Notes under the pieces: generated by a model | Told to the model about the DNA's origin: nothing | Databases searched by the model: none | What the model saw: the letters and a program-made list of their open reading frames with translations, nothing else | Shown here: one piece after another, positions 47,049-58,655 of the stretch | How the letters are laid out: each line of letters begins with the position of its first letter | Numbering within the stretch: position 1 is the stretch's first letter | NCBI GenBank assembly: GCA_018287875.1 | Contig: JAGVVL010000022.1 | Coordinates: 2,170,001-2,234,000, forward strand | DNA length: 64,000 bases | Source of the DNA: Nigrospora sphaerica | Taxonomy: Eukaryota; Ascomycota; Sordariomycetes; Amphisphaeriales; Apiosporaceae | Direction: 5' to 3' | Made by a program: the position numbers and the translations under genes

Positions 47049-49151
47049 CTAATCCTCATCGCCGCTGTCCCATTCGACAAGATGCTCCTCGTCGTTGAGC
47101 GCCAGCTGCACGAAGTGGCGAACCCACGCTTCGTCGATCTGGTTCAACTGTCCTAACTGGGCGTCGAGAGGGACGTTGTCGCCCTCGACGGGTCTCGCCT
47201 GGTCTTCGTGCCTGTTGACCCGCTGATTCGGATTTGGCTGGGCGTTCGGACCTTGCCCACGCTGCCGGTGGTGGTGATGGTTGTTGTTGTTGTTGTTGTT
47301 GAGCCCGTGATTTACTCCCGCCCGGCCAGCACGGCCTGCTCCTCCTCCCCTCCCTCCCCGTCGACCTGCATTCACCACACCGGGACCACCGCGACCGCCA
47401 CGACCGCCAGCTGCAGGCGCGGCCTGGCGATTCCCTGGGGCGGGATCATCTTGTCGGCCTCGACCCCGCGCTGCTGCTGCGTTGTCCTCGATACGCAGAA
47501 CCAATGGACCCTCGCGGGCTACGCCGACTCTGCGCTCGCCCTGAGCGGCACCCTGCCCTGCCTGCCGCATAGGCGCCTGCTGCGCTGCGGCCCCGAGTTC
47601 CTCATCGTCACCGGCCCCCGCCCCCACCTCGCCCGCCTGCTCGTTCTGCGGTTCATTCTCTGCCTGCAAGATGGCCTCAGGGGGCAGTCCTTCCGGTGCT
47701 GGCGGCCCAACGGCCACACGTGGCCCGCCACCGCCGCCGTAGCCTATCCCGACGTCGTCACCATCCCCGCCCTCGAGCTCCCACAACCGCATGTAGCAAC
47801 CGTTGACCGTGCCGTCCGGCGCCTTGTTGAAGTGACGATAGGGGTTCGAGGGGTCCAGCCAGGCCGAGCAGAGGTAACAAAAGTGCGTCTCGCAGCGAAA
47901 GCATCGCATGTGGTTGCAGCCGTGCGTCTTTTGGCAGGGTGCGGCACACGTGGGACAGGGTGTTGTGTGCTGCTTCAAATACTCGAGCGACGCCTGCTCT
48001 TCGGCTGAGATGGCCTCCTTGCGCTCCTTGGGCATACAGTACTTAAATTCGCCGTGCCATGACTGTCCACATCGTGAGCAAAAGGCAAAACCGCAGTCCT
48101 CGCAGATGGCTAGCAAATCCTGGCTGCGGAACTTGGCAGGCTTGCCATCTGCCGCCTCATCCTCGTTGTCCGACTCGTCGTCGGAGCCTTGGGCAAAATC
48201 GAGCCCCTCGGGCTTCTTGTGCTTGCTTGACCGAGCCGCTCCCTGACACCACGATCGCGGGCAGTAGACCGTGTTCTTGTCGGATTCGAGCTCGAGCTTG
48301 TGTTTGAGCGTCACATAGCGCTTGACCATGTCTTCGTCAAGGGGGATTTGCAGCAGTTCACTCGGGCTGATGAAGGTCGCCGCCTTCTTCTTCCGCTTGC
48401 CACCTTCCGCCTCCCGGGCCTTTTTTCGTTCCTCGGCGCAGTTGGGTTGCAAACAGCGGACAGAATTCACGTCGCCCTCGGTGATGGCATTGTTGTAGAA
48501 ATCCTGTAAGCACTGTCGGCAGAAGACGTGACCGCAGTCTAGCATGCGGTGGCACACGGCGCCTTTCTTTGGGTCGAGGCAAATGCCACAATCGAACGTC
48601 CCCCTTTCGAACGCTCTGCGTTTTGCCATGCTGTCGTAGTCCAGGATGGCAATTTTGTGCTCGGGCGCAACTTCGAGAGTATTATCCTGGCCAACGAGAC
48701 CAAAGACGCCGTCAGCCGCCTGCTGCACGTCGTCTATGTAGTCAAACACGACCTGTTCGCGGCCCATTTCGTCCCACAGCCGCTCGGCACGGCCCTCGAG
48801 CCTCTTGAGAATCTCAGCCGACATCCATGGTGGCGACGTCGAGACCCGGACGGCGGGTGGCTTCGCCTGGGGATACCCGACGGGTAGGGCGATGTGGATT
48901 TGGAGGGACGGCAGGTTGGTGAGCTCCTGTGAGTCGGCGGCGGCCAGCGTGGCCCCGTTGGTGAGATCCTGCGGCACGGGCGCGGTGGCTTCTGAGGCGG
49001 CAGGGAATCTCACGACGAGCGGCTTGCTCAGGCTGACGGGCAGCTCAATGGTGAAACTGTACGGGTCAAGCTCGTCGATCCGAAGCTCTTCGGGGTATAT
49101 GGCGGCTATGGTTGAGAGCTCCACCGCGCGGACATCGTTATCGTCGTCCAT
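47049..49151 (-). CDS. ITT1: RWD-RBR E3 ubiquitin-protein ligase, ITT1/RNF14-like
   Basis: Single-exon gene of 700 residues. RBR ligases accept ubiquitin from an E2 onto a cysteine in RING2 and pass it to the substrate. Residues 1-150 form an RWD domain (ELSTIAAIYPEELR, then LPVGYPQAKPPAVRV), the arrangement of RNF14 and yeast Itt1, which are linked to translation-termination factors and stalled ribosomes. RING1 spans Cys188-Cys238 (CGICLDPKKGAVCHRMLDCG, CRQC). The IBR lies about 275-372 (YCPRSWCQ, then CEDCGFAFCSRCGQSWHG), with a Lys-rich and an acidic loop inserted. RING2 is Cys399-Cys428 (PCPTCAAPCQKTHGCNHMRC), with catalytic Cys412 present. After residue 460 the tail is low-complexity: Gly/Ala/Arg-rich (RGGRGG), an Asn/His run near 47280-47305, and an acidic end. 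The ligase call is firm; the exact orthology to Itt1 is likely but not proven. Confidence 0.93.
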   Translation of the reverse strand: MDDDNDVRAVELSTIAAIYPEELRIDELDPYSFTIELPVSLSKPLVVRFPAASEATAPVPQDLTNGATLAAADSQELTNLPSLQIHIALPVGYPQAKPPAVRVSTSPPWMSAEILKRLEGRAERLWDEMGREQVVFDYIDDVQQAADGVFGLVGQDNTLEVAPEHKIAILDYDSMAKRRAFERGTFDCGICLDPKKGAVCHRMLDCGHVFCRQCLQDFYNNAITEGDVNSVRCLQPNCAEERKKAREAEGGKRKKKAATFISPSELLQIPLDEDMVKRYVTLKHKLELESDKNTVYCPRSWCQGAARSSKHKKPEGLDFAQGSDDESDNEDEAADGKPAKFRSQDLLAICEDCGFAFCSRCGQSWHGEFKYCMPKERKEAISAEEQASLEYLKQHTTPCPTCAAPCQKTHGCNHMRCFRCETHFCYLCSAWLDPSNPYRHFNKAPDGTVNGCYMRLWELEGGDGDDVGIGYGGGGGPRVAVGPPAPEGLPPEAILQAENEPQNEQAGEVGAGAGDDEELGAAAQQAPMRQAGQGAAQGERRVGVAREGPLVLRIEDNAAAARGRGRQDDPAPGNRQAAPAAGGRGGRGGPGVVNAGRRGGRGGGAGRAGRAGVNHGLNNNNNNNHHHHRQRGQGPNAQPNPNQRVNRHEDQARPVEGDNVPLDAQLGQLNQIDEAWVRHFVQLALNDEEHLVEWDSGDED

Positions 49152-50487
49152 CTCGGTCGCTCGATGCTACCAGCTCTCGGATGGGTCCAACTGGTAGAGT
49201 AATCGATCGGCGGGCATGTCGGGAAGTTACATAGGAAGCGCCGAGGTGGGAACGGGGGCGCCTAGGATATATGAAGGAGATGTCGCGTTCGGTCGCGTTG
49301 TGCCCTTGTGCGCTGGGACACTTTTGCCACCCTCGGAGGGGGGCGGGGGCCAGATTCGGATTGTGCCTCGGCCTTGAAGTGCTCCGGAGCTTTTTGTGGT
49401 TTTCTCCAGCGTCCCAACCGTTGTAGGGCAATGGGCGCTAGCAAAGCGAGGCCTTTTTCCTGGTGTCGAGTGCGTTGAGTCGCTTGGTGCGTACCTAAAT
49501 ATCACGGGTCGATGACGCAGAGCCGAAGCGAACAGAGTCTTCCCAAAGGTACCTCGGATTGAAGCATGTAAGCTGAGGTGAACACCACTGGGGGAAAACC
49601 CAGGTTTAAAGGGGATGAAGCCTCTTAAGAAACAAAGTCCGAGTACTTAAGATATAGCTGCCGAAAAGAAGCGATGATTTCGATGGGCGGCGTTGGGGTT
49701 GCAACGACCATAGAGCCTCTATCGATAGCGGATGGTACCTAGGTGATACGGATGGCGTAGGGGCCCGACTAGGCACCGATGACTCTTCTCGCCGGTAGAC
49801 TTGCGGTCAGGTACCTAAAGTATGGGCGCAGTACGTAGGTACCTACATGTACGCTGTAGGTACTTCCAGATAATACATGTAAGTAGAAAACCTAGGTACT
49901 TCTTTGCTTACTTTATCTTACCTAGTAGGTGCATACAATTCTAGACAGCCGGACGTTACCCACGGGAGTACGAGCATCCAAATGCATCCCGTGTTTCCCA
50001 GAGTAAGCCGGTCGCTCACAGACCGGCCAATTCCGCCCGGTCGCCTAGCCAGATCGATCTGGACGGAAATAGCCCCGACTATTTCGTTGGGTGGGGAAGG
50101 TCGCCAGTTGTTCTGGCCGTCCCGTGCGGTCGAGACGTCGATTGGGGAGCGCGGCAGCGCATGTCTCGTGGTGCGACCCGAGCTTGTTCCAACGACCGAC
50201 ATCGCGCCCACGCCCTCGTTCTGGGCTCCCGCTGTCTGCCAACCCGAAAGCGGGCCTCTGCCGGGTCGTTGTATATCTATGTGTGAGTGTGCGTGTGAAC
50301 CTTAACGTACATAAACAAGCACGTTCCCGCCAGGCCTGAAGAACTGCGTCGCTTTCCCGCTGCCTTCACCCGTGTCCGCCCGCGCCCGCGCCGTCACCTC
50401 CACACGACGTGTCCTTCCACCGCCGCTGGCCAGACCTTGTATACGCATCTGTGGAACCCGAGTGCTGCTTCCGCTTGCCCGCCCACC
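49152..50487. other. Divergent intergenic region between ITT1-like and CAX4 genes
   Basis: About 1.3 kb carrying both promoters. It is notable for a cluster of TAGGTACCT-like words (49735-49743 and 49808-49925) in relatively AT-rich DNA. No gene was recognised. Confidence 0.6.
49808..49925. repeat. Cluster of TAGGTACCTA-type palindromic words
   Basis: Within about 120 bases there are AGGTACCTAAAG, GTAGGTACCTAC, GTAGGTACTTCC, CCTAGGTACTTC and TACCTAGTAGGT, all variants of one palindromic theme, in both orientations. Confidence 0.75.
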
Positions 50488-51295
50488 ATGTCGACAGACC
50501 CGGCGCCTCTGGCCTCGCTCTCCTTGACCCACGTTCACTATGTGAGTTCCTCTACAACCCCCCGTCCCTCCCTCCGTCCCTTCCCCCCTCCCCGCCCGGC
50601 CACGCCAAGGCTGACGGCTTCTCGACCGCCCGCTCCAGGACCCCTCGGACCCGGTCTCGTACCTCTGCGCCTGGCTGGCCCTCATCCCGCAGGGTCTCTG
50701 CGTCGTCTACGCGACGCTCATCTGGTCGACGCGCGAGGTCGAGATTGCCCTGATGTTCGCCGGCCAGCTGGCCTGCGAGGCCCTCAACTTCGCCCTCAAG
50801 CGCCTGATCAAGGAGGACCGCCCGCAGCGCATGAACGGCAAAGGCTACGGCATGCCCAGCTCTCACGCCCAGTTCGTTTCCTACTTCGCCGTCTCCCTCG
50901 TCCTCTTCCTCCTCTTCCGCCACCGCCCGCTCGAGCCCGGCCGCTGCAGGCGCAACCACACGCCCATGCGCCTGCCCGAGCGCGTCCTGTGGAGCGCCTG
51001 CGCCTGCGCCATGGCCGCCTCCGTCGCCTGGTCCCGCATCTACCTCAACTACCACACCGAGAAGCAAGTCGTCGTCGGCTGCGCCGCCGGCACCGCCAGT
51101 GCGCTGGCTTGGTTCGCCGTCACCGAGACCATCCGCCGGACCGGCTGGCTCCTGTGGGCGGTGAACCACCCCGTAGCCCAGTTCCTGCGTGTCAGGGACC
51201 TGGTAGTCGAAGAAGATCTGTGCCAGGCGGGATGGGAGAAGTGGGACGACAAAATGACGGCTTTGAATGCCGAGAAAAAGGACAAGAAGCCATGA
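50488..51295 (+). CDS. CAX4: Dolichyl-diphosphate phosphatase (CAX4/DOLPP1)
   Basis: Integral ER enzyme of the PAP2 superfamily that removes phosphate from dolichyl diphosphate on the lumenal side, recycling the lipid carrier for N-glycosylation. Exons 50488-50541 and 50639-51295 give 236 residues (yeast Cax4 has 239). The three phosphatase motifs are seen: KRLIKEDRP (Lys72 to Arg79-Pro80), MPSSHAQF (Ser92-Ser93-His94) and SRIYLNYHTEKQV. In the last motif the aspartate of the general superfamily is replaced by Gln, as is normal for the DOLPP1 group. Hydrophobic segments include residues 27-46, 54-70, 98-114 and the segment around the third motif. The start is the ATG in CACCATGTC, giving a first exon of 18 codons ended by GTGAGT. 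Confidence 0.95.
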
Positions 51296-52555
51296 AAACC
51301 GCGTCTGTTGGCTGGGGGGCGTGAGCGGAGAAGGATAATTCCCCAGGAGAGCAAGGAGAGCCACGGTTTCTCGGGACCCACGAGAGATAGACATCCAACC
51401 GTTTCAGCTGGCTATAGAACGATATCTGCCTCATGACTTGTCTAAAGAAACCCGTTTCTTCAGAAATGATAAGGACGCGACGCTCCGGGTCCTAAGGCCA
51501 GGACTGCCTTGCCTGCCGACTTGCTGCGCGAAGCCCGGGTGTACACCCTTCACACTCAGTGCGCAGGAATGCACTCAACCCGAGAGATTGCGACGTAGGT
51601 GACATGGGTGGAACCATGGTGATGAAGCCTCGACTGTAGGTGCCATACTGTGGCCAAGGACAAGATGGCGGTGCCAGTGGAGAACGTAGGAGAGCGTGGC
51701 TCGGGAACGATGGCACACGGCCGAGGAGCGGACGCCAAAAGAATGAAGACGAGAACCACGATAGGCGAGCGCGCTTTCACCCGAACCCGGTGTACGCACT
51801 GCGTGGCTGTATTCAGGCAATGCCATGGTTTAGAAACAAGAGCAGGGCCACGCCATCACTCAAACATCGGGGCACGTAGACTCGGTGCGGTAGTAATACA
51901 TGTTGCATTTCTTTGCTGGGTAAACGACAGCTCGCTCGCAAGTGACAATTCCTCCGTCTTCAGGTGCCCTCTAGTCCCTATCCCGCTGTGCCCTGGTCGT
52001 TCCTCGTCGAAATACGTACATACACATAGCCCTGTCAGCCTAACTGATCCAAGGCCTAAGGGGGCTCGTTTGCACATCCTCATGCCTTGGGCTGGCCCGT
52101 CTTAGACCCGTCCAAAGCCGAGTCGCACGAGAAAACAGAGACCTAACGAGTGTGTGGCAGGGCGGGACGCCCAGTATGCATTTGATCTACCATCTACGCT
52201 CTCCGCTCTCCTCATCGTGACTGGCAATGAAATGGGGTAATGGTGGTGGTGGTGGTGGTGGTGGTGGTGGTGGGTAGGTGGGACGGGAGAAAGTGAAGAT
52301 GTAATACAAATGGCCAGGAAAAAAAAGAGAGAAACAAAATCCGCCGATTTTTGTTCAGGTATCATCACATATCCCGCATAAAACGCCGGTTTGGTGAGAA
52401 ATTCGAAATATGGAGGCAGAGAGGAGGACACGCCCGGGACTGCCGCCAGAGGGCCGGGGAGGTCGACTTCAGTGCGAGCCAGAGGAGGCAAGAGGTAGTC
52501 GGATAGGAGGGAAGAAGAACAGAGACATTATTAAAGTGGTCGCGAGAGCCGGCGA
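51296..52555. other. Convergent intergenic region
   Basis: About 1.26 kb between CAX4 (+) and the 7-TM gene (-). It holds a TGG trinucleotide repeat (52241-52273) and otherwise nothing recognisable. Confidence 0.6.
52241..52273. repeat. TGG trinucleotide repeat
   Basis: Eleven consecutive TGG units in the presumed 3' region of the 7-TM gene. Confidence 0.88.
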
Positions 52556-54661
52556 CTAGATCCAATCGGATTTGCTCTCAGCAGCCGCGTCCGAGTTGCC
52601 ACGGCTCCGCGGGGACGGCGTCGGACTGGGACTAGGACTGTGGTGCATGGGATTGGTGTTGGACCGTTTCGGCACGTTGAAACCGACGCCCCGGGGGCTG
52701 GGGACTTTGACCTTGGTCGGGCTGTTGGGCGAGTAGACGGCCGGCTTGAGGGTGAACAGGTCCTCCGGTGCGGCCTCTTCGGCGACTTCCTCCTTGAGAG
52801 AGGCACTGGGCGGGACTTGGGGCAGTGCCGCGGCGGTGCCGCCCAGGGTGGCCTGCGAATTGTCAAAGACGCTCGGTCGCGCCGGCGATAATTCTTCGGA
52901 TCTCACGGCGAACTTGGAAAGGGGGCTGGGCCGCGTGGGAGCCGGGCATTCCAGCGTGGTGACCCTGTTCGGGTCGTTGGACTTGTCCATCGGGGGCATG
53001 TCGTTCACGTTGGAGAACCGGAGGCCAATCTGCACCGTCGCCATTGACACCCTCGACGAGTCCCTCCTGTGCCGCCCAAACCCTCCGGCCATGGGAGGCT
53101 TGAGCAAGTCGTCGTCGAAATCTTCTGCCGCGGGCGAAAACGGGTTCGTGTTGGCGCCCATGTTCGCCGTGTCATTCGGAGTGTATGTGGTGGGGAGGAG
53201 GAGCGCGACCGACTCGGTGTTCGTGTTGGCAGTGGGTTTGTTAGGGAATAATGAGTACGATGCCGACGGCTTCCGAGCGTGGCCAACGGGCGCCTGGACG
53301 GATGGCAATGGGGCCGGCTCAGGAGCGCGCGGGCTCGGTTCGGGGTGGACGGCATGCGATCGCAGCGGGTTCGGCTGGTCAAAGTGAAAGCTGAAAGCCG
53401 TCTGTGGCGGGCTTTCGATGGCCGCCTCCTCCAGGGCTTGGTCCGGCAGCACGAAGCTATCTTCGCTCGGCGAGCGCTTGAGGATTCGGGGCCCATCGAT
53501 GGGGCGGTTGATCTGGTTCGAGAAGTTCTCCTCGCTGAGCGTCGGCCCGCCGATTTTGTACTTGAGTTTCTGGCGCTCGTACTCGGCTTGCTTGTCTCTC
53601 GGTGAGATGGTGGCGATGGTGTTGGACCGCAGGAAGAGGTGTAGGCCACCCGTCAAGAGACCCGAAATATTGGCGACGACGGTCGATATCATCGAAAGCG
53701 TCAACGTCATGTCCGAGTCTGCGCCGCCACCGGGCATCTGCACCGTAAGACAGAGGAAGAAGGGGATCATCAGTACGTTAGACACTAGCGCCACGCCCAG
53801 GAAGTAGACCATGCGCGAGGCAATGACCCTCTCGGTAGTCTCGATAGTGGCGTGCCGGGTGAGTTGTATGAAGACGGTGACGGTGCAGACGGCCAACACA
53901 ACCGACACGAGCGTGAACAGCACAAAGCCGCCCTCGGCCCACTTGGTCACGAACCAAAAGAGGGAGGCGAAGCAAAAGTTGGCGGCCCGGATGAAAAAGG
54001 CAACCAGACCCGTGGCTAGTAGCATGAGGCAAAAGACCGCTAGGCATATGGCAACGGCCCAATTTCCTCTCGGAGGAAATGGCTTCGACCGGACGGCCCG
54101 GAGTGTGACCTCGACACCGAAAACGAGCTGCAGGTACGGCACGATGAAAATGGCTGCTTCGTGTCAGTAACCAGCGACCACCACGACCACGGCCTCGAAA
54201 CTTACCAGGCCACATGAATTGGGATATGAGCGAGCAGCCCTTGGCAAACAAGCCATCCAGCCCCTGCGCCTGCGAGACGGCAAAGATGATACCCTGGATC
54301 ACGATGCCGACCGACAAGACGAACGGGAACGTCTCGGGACCCTGGACGCACGTAAAGGCGCTGACCCTAAGACCGTTTAGCCACCGTCCTCGTTTGCGGA
54401 GGCCCCCTCCCCCGGGCCCGCGAGCCGCCGCGCCCTCGCTCACCTTTGACTTGGCCGCCTGTTCCTCCGAGCACTCGAATAGCAGTCGTACCAGATGCCG
54501 AGGGCGGTGGCAAAAGCGGATATGGTGTTGAAGGTGGCGAGGATGATGGTCGACGTTCGTATTGACCTCGCCGCCTCGAGTTTGAATTGGTTGATGACGG
54601 CCAGTGTGGTGTTGCTCCCGGCCGCTTGTGATAAGCCCATCGAGTTGTGGGAGATGTTCAT
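52556..54661 (-). CDS. Seven-transmembrane protein with long cytoplasmic tail (GPCR-like, function unknown)
   Basis: Exons 54661-54444, 54366-54206 and 54153-52556 give 658 residues in one frame. Seven hydrophobic segments occupy the first 300 residues, near 36-60, 84-106, 115-142, 158-182, 200-225, 240-265 and 275-300 (e.g. STIILATFNTISAFATAL, FPFVLSVGIVIQGIIFAV, VAICLAVFCLMLLATGLVAF, FVLFTLVSVVLAVCTVTVF, MVYFLGVALVSNVLMIPFF, MISTVVANISGLLTGGLHLF). A hydrophilic tail of about 350 residues follows, rich in Ser, Pro, Asn and Thr with basic Ser motifs (HRRDSSRVSM, SPSPSPTPSPRSR), so probably phosphorylated. A glycosylatable Asn (NTT) lies in the short N-terminus. This is receptor-like topology, but I do not recognise a PTH11 CFEM domain, a PAQR motif or a microbial-rhodopsin retinal lysine. 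A short upstream ORF precedes the start. Function unassigned. Confidence 0.8.
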
Positions 54662-54684
54662 GTTGGCGGACCAGGCGCCGCCGC

Positions 54685-54738
54685 TCAGCTGGGGCCGAAG
54701 CCGGCGCCGCCGCCAAAGGAGGTGTCCAGAGTTGACAT
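54685..54738 (-). other. Upstream open reading frame of the 7-TM gene
   Basis: ATG at 54738 opens a 17-codon frame (MSTLDTSFGGGAGFGPS, then TGA) ending 23 bases before the main ATG at 54661 and in another frame. It could restrain translation of the 7-TM protein. Alternatively it is the true N-terminus joined by an unseen splice, since it has a protein-like look. Confidence 0.45.
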
Positions 54739-57700
54739 GGTTTGCAGCTGATCACCTTCGGCGGTGACAGAAGCCGTGAAGTTCGAATTCGCGTGGGTGA
54801 GTCATCTAATCCATTATAGGGCGGTTGACAAGAACGAGATTGACCGTGGCGAGAAACGCGGGCGGAAGGAAAGCAGCATGCACTGTTGGACCACGCGACG
54901 AAGGGGGGGGATGGGACTGAGTAGAAACCCGATCACAGACCAGACGAAACAAATTCCTGAACCAGCAGATGGCGACAAAAAGATCTATCAGAGAAACGAA
55001 GGGATCCAGCACCCTCGGGGTAGCTGGGACGAGTGTAAGGGAAAGAGGCACGCTCCAGGCCGCAAACCAACCAAAAAGAAGAGGTGAAAAACAGAAGGAT
55101 GCCTGAGGGGCTTTGGTAATATGGGAAGGAGGTCAGATCTCCTGGACGGGCTCGCAGGCCTGCTCGCCTCCGACGGCAAGCAGGGTCACCGCGCGGGTCG
55201 CAGTGATCCGGTCCTGCGCAACGGACTAGCATCTCAGGTATTTCGAGGCCTGCCAGGGTGGGAATTCGCAGGCGGAGAGGTCGAAACATGAGGCCCAGAG
55301 CCGGCCGCGATTGGCTGCGGGTTTCGATATGGCAACCCGAGAGCCCACACGGATGAGGCTGTGGGGCAGGGGCCCCTGAGGAAAGTGGCCTCCGGAGATG
55401 GGGCGGACAGCTTGGGCACGCTGGGCACCAGGCGGCCGGGCTCCCGTCGACGACGTTTCTGGGCCCGTTGCTGTAGGGGCCTCCCATCGCACCCGGGCTG
55501 GCGCGCGTGCTTTGGTCGCGGGGGCGGGGAGACAACAGCAACGGCCGGGAAGGGAGGGAAGAGGGGGGGCCTATAGTGGTGCTGACGCATTGAGCAGCGC
55601 TGGGTGGTGAGGCAGAACTGGAACAAGTCCTTGTTTCGGTGGCGCCCTAGCCTGCCAGAATAAGGTTGAACGTTGAGCCTCAAGGGTGGCGCTAGGCCCC
55701 AAGACGCTTAGTTTGCCGAAAAAGACGAACGATCAAACCTTCCGTTACAGACCCCAGCCGCATGCTCTCCGCTGCCTGTCGCCGCCGCACCCGCTGATTG
55801 GCGATGTTCCCGGGCCATACCCCACTACCATGTGTGAAGGATCCGAAGTCTGGCCTTGGATCCCCGTCGTGATTCCATGCCAGTGGACGCTATAGTAATT
55901 TGGCCCTGTGCGGCACATAGGGTGCCGGGCCCGGCAGAGACATAGAAAGAGAGAGGGAGGTATAATACATAGTGCACACCGCGCCATGGCGCCCCCGTCC
56001 CCCCGCGCGCGGACAATCGACCGGCGAGCGAAGGAACCGAAGATTTCTCTAGAACTTCCGGCCTGCAGGACGACGGGACGGCATAAAGGGTGGCGTGCGG
56101 CACAGGCCCTGCGCAGCAAGTGGGTGTCGTGTGCCCTCCTCTGTCGCTGGCGGGCAGAACATGAGACACAGCGGCTAGCGCAGATGCCCACTCTGCAGCG
56201 TCATCCGGCCCCGTTAGAGAATCCCCGTCGACCCACAGAGACGGTGCCTCGATTGATGCTCTCTGACCGGCGGGTATGTATGCACACAATTCTCCTACTT
56301 GTAGCTGATACCTCGTCTTGCCACACCCCCCGAGTCAGTGACGCAGGAGCCTGTCCCGCGACATAAGACGAACGTGGGCGGCTGCTCAGGCGCAAACAGC
56401 ATGGGCTGTGGCAATCGCCGTGCCAAGCCCAAACCCCCCAGGTGCAGCACCTCGTCGTCGACTCCCTCTGCTGGAGAGAGACGAAGGTAAGGGAGGGAAC
56501 TCCTGGCCGCTCCATCAGTCAGTGCGCAGGGCCGTTCACCCGGATAGGTGGTCAAACTGATATCTCACGTGTCCATTACGGTAGAACCGGGAGAACCGGG
56601 ACGGCCACACATCGTCAGCTCTGCAGGGGCACCGGCACCACAACCCCCCCCGTCGCCTACCATCCTGCCAAATGCCAATTTTGTCTCGATGGCCGGCCAG
56701 CTGCCCTTCTGGGCTGGCAACCGAGCGCGGCCAGTTTCTCTTTCCGGGGACAGTATAGAGGAAGATGTCAGTGATAGATTCAACCACCCACTCGTCCCTC
56801 ACCCCTGGTACGGCTGACGCAAAATGGCACCATTGCTGGACACCCGCGTGCCAACAATACCGCTCCCGCGCACCACGATGACGGGCCCCGCCATTATCAC
56901 CTCCCTCCCTTGCTGGCCACACTACCCAAGGGCCAAGAAACGTGCAAGGTCCCAGACGGTCCCAAGAAAAAACAATCGTGCCATAAGTGCGACCGACCCG
57001 CTCAGCAACGCGACTGGAAGCTATAGCCAGGCCGTGGATCTATGCCCCCACTGACCAGAGCACAATACCATTCCGTTGCCAGACGCTACTCTGCCACGGG
57101 CGCCCGGCAAACGGGGTCTTCACTTCCTGGGCCAACGGGTGAGCGAGCTCTAACAGCCCTGATCCCGGAGAGTGTTTCCAGCCAAGGACGCTCTTGCAGA
57201 TTTCTCGACTCACCCATGCCGCCATGGCGTGCCAGGCTTGTACAATTCATGCAAGCTCCTGCCAAACACGACTGTCTCGATCCCCCCCCCCACCCCCCAC
57301 CACCACACCACCCGCGCCCTTGGCATGGACGGGTCCATAGGAGTGCCAGCGATCTCAGATAAGACAAATAGCGGCGAGCGGCATGGTAAGTTCTTGATCG
57401 AGCTCAAGACTGGGCTGCACAGAGAATGCCCTCGTCATGTGCTTCCAGCGACTGAACCGCCCCCCCCCCACGTCGGCATCTTCCGGCTCCTCGACAAGAA
57501 CCGACGAACCCGGCCTCTAGGAAAATGAAGGGGGCGAGAAGGGGCAAGCCACCGTGTAAAGAACATGCTCATGGTGCGGCGGCGACCCGAGGCGAGGCGG
57601 GAAGGGCAAGCACTTGCTGAGTAGCAGAAGCAAGACCACGATGCACCTACTGCCGCAACCCACGCCGCCGGTCTCTTCGAGGATTCGTCCAATCATTTCC

Positions 57701-58409
57701 CCTGGCCCATCCAAACCCTCGCGATGAGATGGGATGCCGTGAAGATGATGGGTGGCAACGTGAGGTATCCAGGTGCCGGGTTCGGACAAGGCTGGTTGAG
57801 TGGTTGGCCACCAAGTCCTCGCCGACGAGGCGTTGCCAAACGGACCCGTAATTCGTATATCTGAAGCTGGAGGTGGCTTAGAAGGGGGATTTGACGCCGG
57901 GCTCAGCCGTGGGAGCGCCATGTTGGAGGGTTGGGCCGAACTGCAACAGCGCAGGGCAGCTCGTAGAATGTCCTGTTGCTCACTTCTGCCGACAGTGAAT
58001 TGCACCGGAGGTGAGCGGTACTACACGAGCTGCTCAGCGTTTCCCGGAAGGACAATGGCTGGAGGCTGTGTGTGCTAAGGATAACCTGGTTTCCTGGCTG
58101 GGCGCACACAGACTGTAGTCCACATTGACGGCATATGCAAATGCACGCCATGGCAATTGCACGTGTATACTGGTACTTATAGAGCCGCTGCGAACCAAAG
58201 GAATCAGCCAGTCGCCTCCTCAGCTGGACGCAGAGAAGTCTTTAGCTATAACGCAGCCGCGCGTGAGAAAGGTAGCAAGACAATTCATTCGGCAGCGACT
58301 AACTCGGGAGCGCGTCTCCTTTCGCTTGGCTCCTAGCGATATATTGGACTTTGCGTTACACTACAACGACACGGCACTTGCTCCGGTACGGCTTCTTACG
58401 CGGTTGTAT

Positions 58410-58655
58410 ATCCCTCTCGCTTCTCCGCAATCATGGCTTCGATGCCGTCTTGACCGTAGATGGACTGGATGATCCACCCAGCGAGATGCGGACGGTACCG
58501 TCGTACCGCGCACCGGTATCCTCGGCAGCCATGACCAGGTGTCTCTGAATGTACCTGTCTCGACGGTCTTGTCAGCGGTATCAATCGAACCCTCACGACC
58601 GGCTATAGCGTGATAAAGAACTCGGAAGGAGTTCTTTCGCAAGTTGAATGAAATC
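58410..58655 (-). pseudogene. RNA polymerase II largest-subunit (RPB1) fragment, frameshifted
   Basis: Read on the minus strand, three frames in succession give parts of one of the most conserved stretches of Rpb1 (around yeast residues 805-875, bridge-helix/trigger-loop vicinity). The pieces are TPSEFF; then YHAIAGREGSIDTADKTVETG in two parts (YHAIAGREG, IDTADKTVETG); then YIQRHLVMAAED followed by ARYDGTVRISLGG; then IIQSIYGQDGIEAM. The intact family reads LTPxEFFFHAMxGREGLIDTAVKTxETG, YIQRRLVKAxED, YDxTVRNSLG and IQFxYGEDG. The frame changes at about 58623, 58552 and 58472 each look like loss of one base. Homology fades on both sides, so this is a relic, not a gene. Pol II fits better than Pol III because of the SLG..IIQ..YGQDG block. 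Confidence 0.75.
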
